This document shows, one piece after another, positions 8,534 to 17,382 of a DNA stretch of 64,000 bases. Location: the NCBI GenBank assembly GCA_028280615.1, contig JANQLK010000025.1, forward strand, positions 37,076 through 101,075, given 5' to 3'. This DNA is from Woeseiaceae bacterium. Lineage in GTDB: Bacteria; Pseudomonadota; Gammaproteobacteria; Steroidobacterales; Woeseiaceae. The notes beneath the pieces were generated by a model. The model had not been told where the DNA came from and did no database searches. It saw nothing but the letters and a program-made list of their open reading frames with translations. Each line of letters starts with the position of its first letter. Position 1 is the first letter of the stretch. The position numbers and the translations under genes were made by a program.

Positions 8534-8575
8534 CTAGTGTCTGTCCTAGTGTCCTGTCCGGCTAATTCGTTGAAC
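8534..8575 (+). repeat. diverged end of the CTAGTGTCCTG repeat family
   Basis: CTAGTGTCTGTC (8534-8545) is followed directly by CTAGTGTCCTGTC (8546-8558), then GGCTAATTCGTTGAAC. The second unit matches about 24 of 30 bases of the terminal inverted repeat of the 165-bp element at 48170-48334. Only one end is present, so it looks like a remnant or solo end between hldE and waaA. Confidence 0.6.
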
Positions 8576-8616
8576 AAGTCGCCGCGGCTGGCGACCTCCG
8601 TACGCGTGCGTGGGCC

Positions 8617-9915
8617 ATGCGCTTCCTCTACAACCTGCTGACCTATCTGTTGTTCGTGCCGTATGCGGGCTACTGGCTGTTCCGCGCCGCGGTGAACCCG
8701 GTATACCGGCCCAAGACCCTGCAGCGCTTCGGCGCCGGCTACCCGAGGCTGGACAGGCCGATCTGGGTGCACGCCGTCTCGGTCGGCGAGGTCGTCGCGG
8801 CCGCGCCGCTCGTGCGCGCGCTCGCGCGCGAGTATCCGGACAGGCAGATGATCGTCACGACCGTAACGCCGACCGGCGCGGCGCGGGTCGAGGCGCTGTT
8901 CGGCGATTCGGTGCATCACGCCTACATACCGTTCGAGTTTCCGCATGCCGTGTGGCGGTTTTTCGCGCGCGTCAACCCGGCCATCGCACTCATCGTCGAG
9001 ACCGAGATATGGCCGAACCTCTACTCGGGCTGCGGGCGCCGCGGCATTCCGCTGGTACTGGTCAGCGCGCGGATATCGCCCAAGTCGGTCAGGAACTACC
9101 GCAAGCTCTTGCCGCTGTTTCGCGAGACGCTGTCGCACGGCATCGTCATCGCGGCCCAGAGCCAGATCGATGCGGACCGGTTTCTGTCGCTGGGTGCGAG
9201 TCCCCAAAGAACGCGTGTGACTGGCAACATCAAATTCGACATCGAGCTGCCGCCAGACATCATCGAGCGCGGCGAGGCGCTGCGCCGCGACACGTTCGGC
9301 GAGCGGCCAGTGTGGATCGCCGCGAGCACGCACGACGGCGAGGAAACCACCGTGCTCGATGCGCACGAGCGGCTGCTCGATCGCCGACCCGACCTGTTGC
9401 TGGTACTCGTGCCGAGGCACCCGGAGCGATTCGCGGCCGTCCGCGAGACCATCGGGCGGCGCGGACTCGCCGCCGTCTCACGAACGGAAGACCGCCCTGC
9501 CGAGGCGGGCACGGCCGTGTATTTGGGCGATACGATGGGGGAGGTGCCGCTGTTCTATTCGGCCAGTGACGTGGCCTTCGTCGGCGGCAGCCTCGTGCCG
9601 GTCGGTGGCCACAATCTGCTCGAGCCCGCGGCGCTCGGCCGCCCGATCGTCACCGGGCCTCACCTGTACAACGCGCAGGAGATCGCCGATCGATTCATCG
9701 CCGAGGAGGCCTGCCGGATCGTGACGAACGCAGCCGAACTCGAGGGCAGCGTCGCCGCGCTGCTCGACGACGCGTCGCTCGGTGAGACGTTGGGGGAAAA
9801 CGCCCGAACGCTAGTCCAGAACAACCGCGGCGCGCTCGAGCGTCTGCTCGAACTCGTGCGGCCGCTGATCGGTCGGCCTCATTCCTGGCCCGCATCGGCG
9901 ACCGATGCGGGCTGA
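8617..9915 (+). CDS. waaA: 3-deoxy-D-manno-octulosonic acid transferase
   Basis: A 432-residue inner-membrane-associated glycosyltransferase of the GT30 family. It begins with a hydrophobic anchor (LLTYLLFVPYAGYWLFRA). The N-terminal lobe contains WVHAVSVGEVVAA with the catalytic-type glutamate in SVGE, and the C-terminal lobe has VGGSLVPVGGHNLLEP, the usual nucleotide-sugar region. It transfers Kdo from CMP-Kdo to lipid IVA. Length and motifs are normal. The last codons of the gene form a perfect palindrome (9888-9912). The gene is convergent with tolC. Kdo supply genes kdsC and kdsD are elsewhere in this window. Confidence 0.96.
   Translation: MRFLYNLLTYLLFVPYAGYWLFRAAVNPVYRPKTLQRFGAGYPRLDRPIWVHAVSVGEVVAAAPLVRALAREYPDRQMIVTTVTPTGAARVEALFGDSVHHAYIPFEFPHAVWRFFARVNPAIALIVETEIWPNLYSGCGRRGIPLVLVSARISPKSVRNYRKLLPLFRETLSHGIVIAAQSQIDADRFLSLGASPQRTRVTGNIKFDIELPPDIIERGEALRRDTFGERPVWIAASTHDGEETTVLDAHERLLDRRPDLLLVLVPRHPERFAAVRETIGRRGLAAVSRTEDRPAEAGTAVYLGDTMGEVPLFYSASDVAFVGGSLVPVGGHNLLEPAALGRPIVTGPHLYNAQEIADRFIAEEACRIVTNAAELEGSVAALLDDASLGETLGENARTLVQNNRGALERLLELVRPLIGRPHSWPASATDAG
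9888..9912. terminator. perfect hairpin at the end of waaA
   Basis: GCCCGCATCGG (9888-9898) and CCGATGCGGGC (9902-9912) form a perfect 11-base stem with a three-base loop, immediately before the waaA stop TGA. No T-tract follows, so it may be a structural or bidirectional transcript end rather than a classic intrinsic terminator. Related sequence occurs at 23160-23187 and 42471-42498. Confidence 0.55.
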
Positions 9916-9926
9916 CCTACGTGTGT

Positions 9927-9969
9927 CCTGGTGTCCTGAGTCACGCGAACTCATGACGCAGGACACTAG
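9927..9969. repeat. short CTAG/TGTCCTG palindromic element overlapping the tolC stop
   Basis: TGTCCTG and GTCA on the left mirror TGAC and CAGGACA on the right, ending in CTAG at 9966-9969. The reverse complement of CTAG contains the tolC stop codon. The core shares 14 bases (GTGACTCAGGACAC in one orientation) with the element at the murA/degS junction, and its border matches the 165-bp element at 48170. Confidence 0.6.
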
Positions 9970-11429
9970 CTCCGGTTGTTGCCGCCGCTCGCGGCCGCTT
10001 CTTCCGAGGCGCGCTCCTCCGGCGTTCCACGATCCTCGAGAAACGGCTCGAGGCGCTCGAGGTCCTGGACTTCGAGCGTGCCGGCCGCCTGCTTCAGGCG
10101 CATGACGTTCAGCACGTAGTCGTAGCGGCTCTGGTAGTAGTTGGTGATGGCTTCGTAGAGCTGGAACTGGGCGTTCAATACCTCGACGATCGTTCGCGTG
10201 CCGACGTCATAGCCGGCCTGGGTCGCCTGCAGCGCAGTCTGATTGGACTCGACGGCGCGAGCGAGGGCGGACACGCGGCTCATTTCCGCGAGCACGCCGA
10301 GGTAGGCATCGACGGTCTGGCGTTCGGTCTCGCGCGTAACCCGATGCAGGACCTCGCGCGAGGCGCGGTGCAGGTATACCGCTTCCTTGACCCGCGAAGA
10401 TACGGCGCCGCCTGCGAACAGCGGGATATTGAACTCGATGCCAATGCTGTCCGAGTCGAAGTCCGAGTTCGCCGGCAGCGGACCGAGCCCGTTGAACGTG
10501 TCTTGGTCCGATGTCACCTCGCGATTGCCCGTCGATGCGACCAGGTCGATCGTCGGGTAGTGTCCCGTGCGGCGCAGGGAAATCTCGTCGCGCGCGAGCT
10601 TCTCGTCGATTCGACTGGAGACCAGCGTGAGATTCTGCCCGAGCGCCAGGTCCACCCACTCCTGCTGGTTGTTGGGCGCCGGTTCCTGCAGCGGCAGCTC
10701 TTCGCTCGGTGCCTGCAGATCGCTGACGTACTCGCCCGTGATTTCGCGCAGGAACTGTTCGGCGGTGGCGAGCACGCGCTTGGCCGCGATCTCGTCGGCA
10801 ATGGCCGAGTCGTAGCGCGCCTGAGATTCCTGCACGTCCGTAATCGCAATGAGCCCGACCTCGAAACGCTGTTTGGCCTGCTCGAGCTGGCGAGCGATCG
10901 CACGCCGGTTCGCCATGTTCGCGGCGAGCCGGTCCTCGGCAGCGAGAACGTCGAAATACCTCTGCGTAACGCGCACAATCAGGTCCTGCTGTGCCGCCTC
11001 GCGGTCCGCTTCGGCCCGGGCGACCTGCTTGTCGGCTCGCTTCAGTCCCACGATCTGGTCCCAGCGAAACAGCGTCTGGCGCAGCGTGAACTGCCAGTCC
11101 GTCGTTTCGGCGTCGGTCAGTACCTGGAAAGGGAACGGTACGATCACCAGTTCGCCCGTCGTCGGATCCGGAATCGCCGTGTTCTGCACGCCGGAGCCGT
11201 CGGTCTCAGACTCCGTGTAGCTGCCGCCAAAGCCGATCTGCGGGAACAGGACGCCGCGTGCCTGCGGTTCGGCCTCGAGGGCCGCGAGCCGGCGCGCCTC
11301 CGCTTCGAAGATGCGCGGGTCGCTCTGCAGCGCCTGCTGGTAGACCTCGAGCAGGGAGGCGGCCTTGACCGGCTGTGCCCAGGCGCTTGCGAGGATACTT
11401 AAGGCAATGATTCTAATCACATTTTTCAT
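9966..11429 (-). CDS. tolC: TolC family outer-membrane efflux/secretion channel
   Basis: A 487-residue outer-membrane protein with an N-terminal signal peptide (IRIIALSILASAWAQPVKA). The two internally repeated halves typical of TolC (OEP repeats) follow, rich in long alpha-helical stretches with AN.R.AIARQLEQAKQRF-like segments. The trimer forms a channel through the outer membrane and periplasm for RND, ABC and MFS export systems. The C-terminal tail is acidic and low-complexity (ERASEEAAASGG). No adaptor or pump gene is adjacent, so it probably serves several systems. The neighbouring PIMT-like gene on the same strand and waaA opposite resemble the arrangement known around tolC in Pseudomonas-type genomes. 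Confidence 0.93.
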   Translation of the reverse strand: MKNVIRIIALSILASAWAQPVKAASLLEVYQQALQSDPRIFEAEARRLAALEAEPQARGVLFPQIGFGGSYTESETDGSGVQNTAIPDPTTGELVIVPFPFQVLTDAETTDWQFTLRQTLFRWDQIVGLKRADKQVARAEADREAAQQDLIVRVTQRYFDVLAAEDRLAANMANRRAIARQLEQAKQRFEVGLIAITDVQESQARYDSAIADEIAAKRVLATAEQFLREITGEYVSDLQAPSEELPLQEPAPNNQQEWVDLALGQNLTLVSSRIDEKLARDEISLRRTGHYPTIDLVASTGNREVTSDQDTFNGLGPLPANSDFDSDSIGIEFNIPLFAGGAVSSRVKEAVYLHRASREVLHRVTRETERQTVDAYLGVLAEMSRVSALARAVESNQTALQATQAGYDVGTRTIVEVLNAQFQLYEAITNYYQSRYDYVLNVMRLKQAAGTLEVQDLERLEPFLEDRGTPEERASEEAAASGGNNRS

Positions 11430-11479
11430 GCTACTCGAGTTCCGCTAGATGTCGGCCCCGGGGACCGTTGGGGAGGTGT

Positions 11480-11509
11480 TATAGTCAACTATATCACTAA
11501 CTCAGTGAT
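11480..11509. promoter_or_regulatory. two AT-rich palindromes in front of tolC
   Basis: TATAGT-CA-ACTATA (11480-11493) abuts ATCACT-aactc-AGTGAT (11493-11509). They lie about 50-80 bases upstream of the tolC start, in an AT-rich island within otherwise GC-rich DNA. Such a pair could be operator sites or a leader hairpin for tolC. I do not recognise the binding protein, and no clean -35/-10 pair is visible around them. Confidence 0.4.
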
Positions 11510-11642
11510 GGCGAGAACCCCCAAAAAATCCCGCCATCGAGCCCTCCGACTCGATACTGACATCTACTAGATGCAGCAGGTTCCCATGTGGTTTCGCCGA
11601 TACAGAAATTTCCCGAGCGCGTATCCCTCACCCGCTGGCCGC

Positions 11643-12293
11643 TCAGAATTCGAATTGCGGCGGCAGCGCCCCGTTGACGAGCGGCTTCAAGTCGGTTTCG
11701 AACAGGCTTTCGCCGCGCCACTCGCTGTCGTTCGCGCGGACCACACGCCGCGCGTCCATGACCGGGCTGTCGCCTACAACGATGAACAGCCGGCCGCCGG
11801 GCTTGAGTGCGTCGACGAACCGGGGGTCGAAACGCTGCAGCGAGCCGGTTACGGCGATCGCGTCGAACGGGCCCTCGGGCAGCTGCCGGGTCGCATCCAT
11901 CTCGTCGAGCGTGACGTTATCCAGGCCCAGCGACGCGAGCCGGCGCCCGGCCGTCGACAGGAAGTCGGTGTGGATGTCGATGCTCGTGACGTTTCGCGCA
12001 AGCCGCGCAAGGCAGGCCGTCAGGAACCCCGAGCCCGTGCCTACCTCGAGCACCAGCTCCGAACCGACGAGTTTCAGCGCCTGCAGGATGCGGCCCTCGA
12101 CCGTTGGCGTCAGCATCGATTCGCCGTGGCCGATCGGAATTTCGGTATCCGCGAACGCCAGTGCGTCGTAGCGGGACGGCACGAATCGCTCCCGGGGCAT
12201 GACGGTCATGACCCGCAGCACGTCTTCATCGAACACGTCCCAGGCGCGAACCTGTTGTTCGACCATCTTCTCGCGGGCGCTGTCGAAGTTCAT
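11643..12293 (-). CDS. protein-L-isoaspartate O-methyltransferase family protein (SAM methyltransferase)
   Basis: A protein of about 216 residues starting at ATG 12293 (MNFDSAREKMVEQQVRAWDV). It keeps the PIMT N-terminal pattern (MVEQQV, RERFVP) and the SAM-binding motif LEVGTGSGFLTACLA. The post-I region (VTSIDIH) and GGRLFIVVG also fit. Classical Pcm repairs isoaspartyl residues using SAM. This version sits next to tolC, as do PIMT-like paralogues in other Gammaproteobacteria, which often lack the strict catalytic IGHGQTIS; here the equivalent is IPIGHGESML. The substrate is therefore uncertain. A longer in-frame start at 12368 exists but adds residues unlike the family. SAM would come from metK in this window. 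Confidence 0.8.
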   Translation of the reverse strand: MNFDSAREKMVEQQVRAWDVFDEDVLRVMTVMPRERFVPSRYDALAFADTEIPIGHGESMLTPTVEGRILQALKLVGSELVLEVGTGSGFLTACLARLARNVTSIDIHTDFLSTAGRRLASLGLDNVTLDEMDATRQLPEGPFDAIAVTGSLQRFDPRFVDALKPGGRLFIVVGDSPVMDARRVVRANDSEWRGESLFETDLKPLVNGALPPQFEF

Positions 12294-12556
12294 CTCGAGA
12301 GACTCTGATTGTTCTGAACGGAGGGCGGGCAAAAAGGATACGGTTGAGCCAGTGTCCTGTCGTGCCATCGGGCGCGGCCACGGCCTCTGGAATTATGGTG
12401 AATCAAGCAAGCGTACCTCGGCGGCTGGGATATCCTAAGCCGTGCCAAACAGTCCGGGGTGGTTTCCTTACCTCGCGCCTCCGTTGGGGAGGTGCCAAAA
12501 GGGCTCATAATAATAACAAATGATCGATACACGGCAGCAACCGGGAAAGCACTTTG

Positions 12557-14905
12557 ATGGCGTCGATTGAATCGCTGGCGCTGCCGCTTGCGATCGGCCT
12601 CGCCATCCTTCTCGTCGGCGCCGTCGCTGTCGCCTACCGGCTGTGGCGGCGACGGCAGTCCGACATCCGCCGGGCGAAGCGCCTGAACGAAGAACTGTTC
12701 GCGGTCTCCGGCGACGCATCCGTCGGCCGGCGGCTTCCCGTGCCCGACGATCCGGACGAGGCCGTCCTCGCCAAGTTGATCAACCGACTGTTCGACGCGC
12801 TCGAGGAGCGGGACCAGAAACTCGCAGGCGGCGATCGGCTGTTCCGCGATTTCTCGCGGACGCTGCCCGAAATCGTGCTGGTCCACGATGAGAAAATCCT
12901 CCTGGCCAACGAGTCGGCTGCCGGGCTGGTCGGGCTCGAGCCCGACCAGCTCAAGGGCCGCGAAGCCGTCGACCTCGTCAAACCGGCTTACCGGGCGCTG
13001 TTTCGCAAACACTTAAGTAAACGCATGGCGGGCGAAGACGTACCCCGCCGGCTCGAGATCCAGCTGATCAACGGCGGCGAGGGCGGACTGTGGGTCGAAG
13101 TCCAGAGCGCCAACGTCGAATTCCACGGCCAGCCGGCCATCCTGACGATCGCCCGCGACATCAGTCACCGCAAGAGCCTCGACGTGTCGCTGTCGCGCAG
13201 CAAGCGTCAGGCGCAGTACACGCTCGAGTCGATCTCGGAGGGAGTCATCACGACCGATAACGACGGCCGTATCGACTACATGAACCTGGCGGCCGAAGCG
13301 TTGATCGGCACGAGCCGCGATGCCGCCATCGGTCACCGCATCGGCGGGCTGTTCACGCTCGTCGACGATGCCGACCGGCGGCCGCTCGGCGACCCGGTCG
13401 AACGCTGCCTGTCGATGCGCCGCCGGGTCAACATGGGCCGACGTGCCGTGCTCGTGACCCCCGACGGCGAACACGAACACTCGGTGGAGATCACGGCGTC
13501 ACCGATACGCGGTCCCGGCAACAGCATCTCCGGCAGCGTCGTCGTCTTCCACGACGTCTCCGAGCTGCGCGGCCTGACGCGCAAGATGAGCTACCAGGCG
13601 ACCCACGATCCGCTGACCGGCCTCATCAACCGCCGCGAATTCGAGCGCCGCCTGGACGAAGCCATGGATGCCGCGCACGCTGAGGAGGCCGTGCACATGC
13701 TGTTCTACATGGACCTGGACCGCTTCAAGGCCGTCAACGACAGCTGCGGGCACATGGCCGGCGACAACATGCTGCGCGAGGTGGCGGCGCTGATAAAGGA
13801 CCAGGTCCGCGACTCGGACTTCGTCGGCCGGCTCGGCGGCGACGAGTTCGGCGCCCTCCTGATCGGCTGTCCGATCGACAAGGCCCGGCAGATCGCCGCG
13901 GACATCGGCAACGCCGTCGACGAATACCGCTTCGTCTGGAAGAACAAGATATTCAACATCGGCATCTCGATCGGTCTTGTCGAGATAAGCCATACGAGCG
14001 GTTCGCTGCAGGACGTCATGAGCGCGGCCGATTCGGCCTGCTATGTCGCCAAGCAGGAGGGTCGCGGCCGCATACACGTCTACTCCGCCCGCGACGAAGC
14101 CGTCGCGCGCGAGCGCGGCGACATCCAGTGGCTCAGGAACCTGCAGGCGGCACTGCACGAGGACAGTTTCGAGCTGGCCGTGCAGCCGATCCTCGCGATG
14201 GGCGGTGGCATCGACACGGGTCCCGCGGTCGAGGTACTCATTCGGCTGCCCGACGAGAGCGGCCGAATCGCGGACACGGCGGAATTCCTGCGGCCCGCGG
14301 AGCGCTATCAGCTCATGCCGCAGATCGACCGCTGGGTCGTGAATGCGACGCTCGCGGCGATGGCGGGCGGCGAGATTCGCCTCGCGGCCGGCCGCAGCTG
14401 CGCGATCAATCTGTCCGGCCAGACGATGGCCGACGAAGGTTTCTTAAGTTTCGTCGTCGATGCGCTCGACCGCTCCGGCGTGTCGCCGTCCTCGGTCTGC
14501 TTCGAGGTGACCGAGCGTGCGATACTCGACAACGTCCAGCACGCACAGCGCTTCATAGAAGTGCTGCATGGCATTGGCTGCGAATTCTCGCTCGACGACT
14601 TCGGCTCGGGCTTGGGGTCGTTTTCGAGTCTCAAGCACCTGTCGATCGACTACCTCAAGATCGACGGAACCTACACGCGCAACCTGCCATCAGATCCGGT
14701 CAACCAGGAAATGGTGCTTGCGATGATCAAGCTCGCCCGTACGATGGAATTCCGGCTCGTGGCGGAACAGGTCGAGCATCAGGAAGACTTCGACTGGCTG
14801 CGCGAGAGCGGCATCGATTTCATTCAGGGCCATTTCGTCGATGCGCCCGTGACGCTCGGCGCCAGCATTTCCACGACCGGTACGCACCGCCTGCTGAACT
14901 CGTGA
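12557..14905 (+). CDS. membrane-anchored PAS-PAS-GGDEF-EAL cyclic-di-GMP signalling protein
   Basis: A 782-residue protein. One transmembrane helix is at residues 8-28. A PAS domain lies at about 95-205 (ending ARDISHRKSLD) and a second at about 215-340 (ending VFHDVSELRGL). The GGDEF domain is at about 345-510 with an intact RLGGDEF active site near 427-431, so diguanylate cyclase activity is possible. The EAL domain is at about 525-775. It keeps EVTE, DDFGSG, KIDG and VAEQVE, but the name-giving motif reads EVLIR and the final loop reads QGHF. Phosphodiesterase activity is therefore likely but not certain. The start is ATG 12557; a TTG three bases earlier is less likely. It is convergent with hppA across a REPIN-like repeat. 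Confidence 0.9.
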   Translation: MASIESLALPLAIGLAILLVGAVAVAYRLWRRRQSDIRRAKRLNEELFAVSGDASVGRRLPVPDDPDEAVLAKLINRLFDALEERDQKLAGGDRLFRDFSRTLPEIVLVHDEKILLANESAAGLVGLEPDQLKGREAVDLVKPAYRALFRKHLSKRMAGEDVPRRLEIQLINGGEGGLWVEVQSANVEFHGQPAILTIARDISHRKSLDVSLSRSKRQAQYTLESISEGVITTDNDGRIDYMNLAAEALIGTSRDAAIGHRIGGLFTLVDDADRRPLGDPVERCLSMRRRVNMGRRAVLVTPDGEHEHSVEITASPIRGPGNSISGSVVVFHDVSELRGLTRKMSYQATHDPLTGLINRREFERRLDEAMDAAHAEEAVHMLFYMDLDRFKAVNDSCGHMAGDNMLREVAALIKDQVRDSDFVGRLGGDEFGALLIGCPIDKARQIAADIGNAVDEYRFVWKNKIFNIGISIGLVEISHTSGSLQDVMSAADSACYVAKQEGRGRIHVYSARDEAVARERGDIQWLRNLQAALHEDSFELAVQPILAMGGGIDTGPAVEVLIRLPDESGRIADTAEFLRPAERYQLMPQIDRWVVNATLAAMAGGEIRLAAGRSCAINLSGQTMADEGFLSFVVDALDRSGVSPSSVCFEVTERAILDNVQHAQRFIEVLHGIGCEFSLDDFGSGLGSFSSLKHLSIDYLKIDGTYTRNLPSDPVNQEMVLAMIKLARTMEFRLVAEQVEHQEDFDWLRESGIDFIQGHFVDAPVTLGASISTTGTHRLLNS

Positions 14906-14947
14906 TGGGCACGGCTGCTCGTCGTCTGGCGAAAACTCCGAAACTAT

Positions 14948-15022
14948 CGTAGGAGCGGCTTCCAGCCGCGATCGGGCGCCAACATCGTGAACGGCTTATC
15001 GCGGCAAGATGCCGCTCCTACG
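14948..15022. repeat. REPIN-like pair of inverted REP sequences
   Basis: CGTAGGAGCGGC with GCCGCGAT (14948-14972) is mirrored by ATCGCGGC with GCCGCTCCTACG (14998-15022). Each half is a small hairpin (GCGGC-loop-GCCGC), and the two halves are inverted around a 25-base spacer. The GTAGGAGCGGC core resembles known REP sequences of Pseudomonas and Xanthomonas relatives. It sits between the convergent GGDEF-EAL gene and hppA and may also act as a transcript end. Confidence 0.8.
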
Positions 15023-15038
15023 GTAGGTATTGGAGCTC

Positions 15039-17183
15039 CTACATGAACTTCAGCAGGATGCCGCCGTACTGTACGAAGAACGGCACGAAGACGAGCGATA
15101 GAATGGCCGACAGCTTGATCAGGATATTCAAGCTTGGGCCGGACGTGTCTTTCAGCGGATCGCCCACCGTATCGCCAACCACCGCCGCCTTGTGATTTTC
15201 GGTGCCCTTGCCCCCGAGATTGCCGGCTTCGATGTACTTCTTTGCGTTGTCCCAGGCGCCGCCGGAGTTCGACGACGAGATCGCGAGAACGCCGCCGGCG
15301 ACCAGCGAGCCGGCCAGCAGTCCGGCCGTAGCCTGGATGCCGAACAGGAACCCGGTGACGAGCGGTGCACCCATGATAAGGATGCCGGGCGCAACCATTT
15401 CACGAACGGCAGCCTGCGTCGAGATCGCGACGCACTGTGCGTAGTCGGGATCGCCGGTGCCTTCCATGATGCCCGGAATCTCGCGGAACTGACGCCGCAC
15501 TTCCTCGATCATCTTGAAGGCGGCCGAGCCGACTGACTTCATCGTCATGGCCGTGAACAGCGCCGGCAGCACGGCACCGATGAACAGGCCGCTGAAGACC
15601 ATCGGGTCTAGCAGGTTGATCGAGCCGAGCAGATCCGAGGTCGGGTCCTGTTCTTTTAAGAGAAGATCGGCACGGGTCAGGAACGCGGCGAACAGAGCGA
15701 GCGAGGTCAGAATGGCAGCGCCGATCGCGAAGCCCTTGCCGATGGCGGCCGTGGTGTTGCCGGCCGAGTCCAGGACGTCCGTGCGCTCTCGCACGTGTTC
15801 CGGCATGCCGGCCATCTCGGCGATGCCGCCGGCGTTGTCAGCCACCGGGCCGTAGGCGTCGATCGTCAGCGCGATGACCAGCGTGCCGAGCATGCCGAGC
15901 GAGGCGATGGCCACACCGTACATGCCGGCCAGCATCCACGGAATGTAGATGGCAAGACCGATCGCGAGATAAGGACCGACGGCGCTCTTGTAACCGAGTG
16001 CCAGTCCGAAAATGATGTTGGTCGCGGTGCCGGTCTGACAGGATTCGGCCACTTCGCGAACGGGGCTGTACGCGTCCGACGTGTAGTACTCGGTGAGCAG
16101 GCCCACGACGAGGCCGGCGATCAGTCCGGTCAGGAAGCACAGGTATACGCCCAGCGAGGTATATCCGACGCCGTTGATGACGAACTCCGCCGGCACCAGC
16201 ATCTCGGTCACGAAGTACATGACGACGGCCATGACTGCGCTCGATATGATCAGCATGCGTTTCAGCGCCGGGCCCACCTGGGCTTCGGTGTTGACGCGGA
16301 CCAGCAGAATCGTAAGCAGGCTGACCGGAATGCCGATTGCGGAGATGACGATCGGATACAGCAGCGCATCGACGTTGCCGCCGAAGGCAATCGCGCTGAT
16401 GACCATGGCGGCGCAGGTGCTCTCGGCACAGGAGCCGAACAGGTCGGCGCCCATACCCGCGACGTCGCCGACGTTGTCGCCGACGTTGTCAGCGATAACG
16501 GCCGGGTTACGCGGATCGTCTTCCGGAATTCCCGCCTCGACCTTGCCAACGAGATCGGCGCCTACATCGGCTGCCTTCGTGAAGATGCCGCCGCCCACGC
16601 GTGCGAACAGCGCAATGGCGGAACCGCCGAGGCCGAAGCCGGCAATCACTTCCATCAATACGTGCGGTGGCAAGTCGTCAGGCAGCACATATTTGAGGCC
16701 CAGGTAGATCAGCAGCATGCCGAGCGAGGCCAGGCTGACCAGCGCGAAGCCCATGACGGCGCCGGAGTGCAGCGCGAGGTTGAACGCGCTGGAGAGCGAC
16801 TGGTTGGCCGAAACCGTCGTGCGAGCGTTGCCCGCGGTCGCGATCTTCATGCCGATGAAGCCACTGGCGATCGAGATGATCGCACCGAAAACGAACGCGA
16901 CGGCCGTGTAGATGCCTTCATTGACGTTTTCGGTGTGGTGATCATCGATCAGGAGGGCGATGACGATGCCGAACAAGACCATGAAGATGGCCATGAACTT
17001 GTATTCCTGCTTGAGGAACGCCATCGCTCCCTCGGCGATCGCCGCATGAATCTTGCGCAGTTTGCCGCGCGTGTCGGCGTCTTCGACACCCATATCGACC
17101 GCAACGCGGCTGACCGAGCGCGAGTAGTAAAAGGCCACAGCGAGTCCAAAAAGGGACAGGGCCAGGATAATCGCAACTGACAT
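15039..17183 (-). CDS. hppA: membrane-bound ion-pumping inorganic pyrophosphatase (K+-dependent type)
   Basis: A 714-residue protein with about 16 membrane helices that hydrolyses pyrophosphate and pumps H+ (or Na+) across the inner membrane. The catalytic loop [11 protein letters not shown] with DNVGDNVGD is intact, as is the second loop [14 protein letters not shown] near the C-terminus. The known K+-dependence signature is an alanine in [11 protein letters not shown] (second A-A pair encoded at 15745-15750); K+-independent enzymes have lysine there. H+ versus Na+ specificity cannot be settled by eye. I chose ATG 17183 (MSVAIILAL) rather than an upstream in-frame start at 17234 because it begins the first membrane helix. 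It follows pfp on the same strand with a 199-base leader. Confidence 0.95.
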   Translation of the reverse strand: MSVAIILALSLFGLAVAFYYSRSVSRVAVDMGVEDADTRGKLRKIHAAIAEGAMAFLKQEYKFMAIFMVLFGIVIALLIDDHHTENVNEGIYTAVAFVFGAIISIASGFIGMKIATAGNARTTVSANQSLSSAFNLALHSGAVMGFALVSLASLGMLLIYLGLKYVLPDDLPPHVLMEVIAGFGLGGSAIALFARVGGGIFTKAADVGADLVGKVEAGIPEDDPRNPAVIADNVGDNVGDVAGMGADLFGSCAESTCAAMVISAIAFGGNVDALLYPIVISAIGIPVSLLTILLVRVNTEAQVGPALKRMLIISSAVMAVVMYFVTEMLVPAEFVINGVGYTSLGVYLCFLTGLIAGLVVGLLTEYYTSDAYSPVREVAESCQTGTATNIIFGLALGYKSAVGPYLAIGLAIYIPWMLAGMYGVAIASLGMLGTLVIALTIDAYGPVADNAGGIAEMAGMPEHVRERTDVLDSAGNTTAAIGKGFAIGAAILTSLALFAAFLTRADLLLKEQDPTSDLLGSINLLDPMVFSGLFIGAVLPALFTAMTMKSVGSAAFKMIEEVRRQFREIPGIMEGTGDPDYAQCVAISTQAAVREMVAPGILIMGAPLVTGFLFGIQATAGLLAGSLVAGGVLAISSSNSGGAWDNAKKYIEAGNLGGKGTENHKAAVVGDTVGDPLKDTSGPSLNILIKLSAILSLVFVPFFVQYGGILLKFM

Positions 17184-17243
17184 ACTTTTTGTTACTCCGT
17201 CATTGTCGTCCTTAAGGGAGTGGGCGCGGCACACAGGGCTCTA

Positions 17244-17263
17244 AGGTGCAATGGGCTGCACCT
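17244..17263 (-). promoter_or_regulatory. hairpin in the hppA leader
   Basis: AGGTGCA and TGCACCT form a perfect seven-base stem with a six-base loop about 60 bases before the hppA start. No T-tract follows on the minus strand, so it is not a plain terminator. It could be a processing or stability element in a pfp-hppA transcript. Function is not known. Confidence 0.4.
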
Positions 17264-17382
17264 CAAGCTTGAAGAACGCGTTCGGGATCCCCCCACAGAA
17301 TGAAATCTGTCTTTTTGATGCTTGCCGACCGCACGGTTATCAGGACTATTCGTCCGCTTACCCGGTCACGAAAGCGCGCGCA

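Noticed and set aside
12351..12360. AGTGTCCTGT near the PIMT-like gene as another repeat end
   Set aside because: Ten bases only, not preceded by CTAG and without the rest of the terminus. Could be chance.
12440..12556. cyclic-di-GMP (GEMM) riboswitch before the GGDEF-EAL gene
   Set aside because: There is a CCTCC/GGAGG hairpin near 12480-12494, but the conserved GEMM core was not found.
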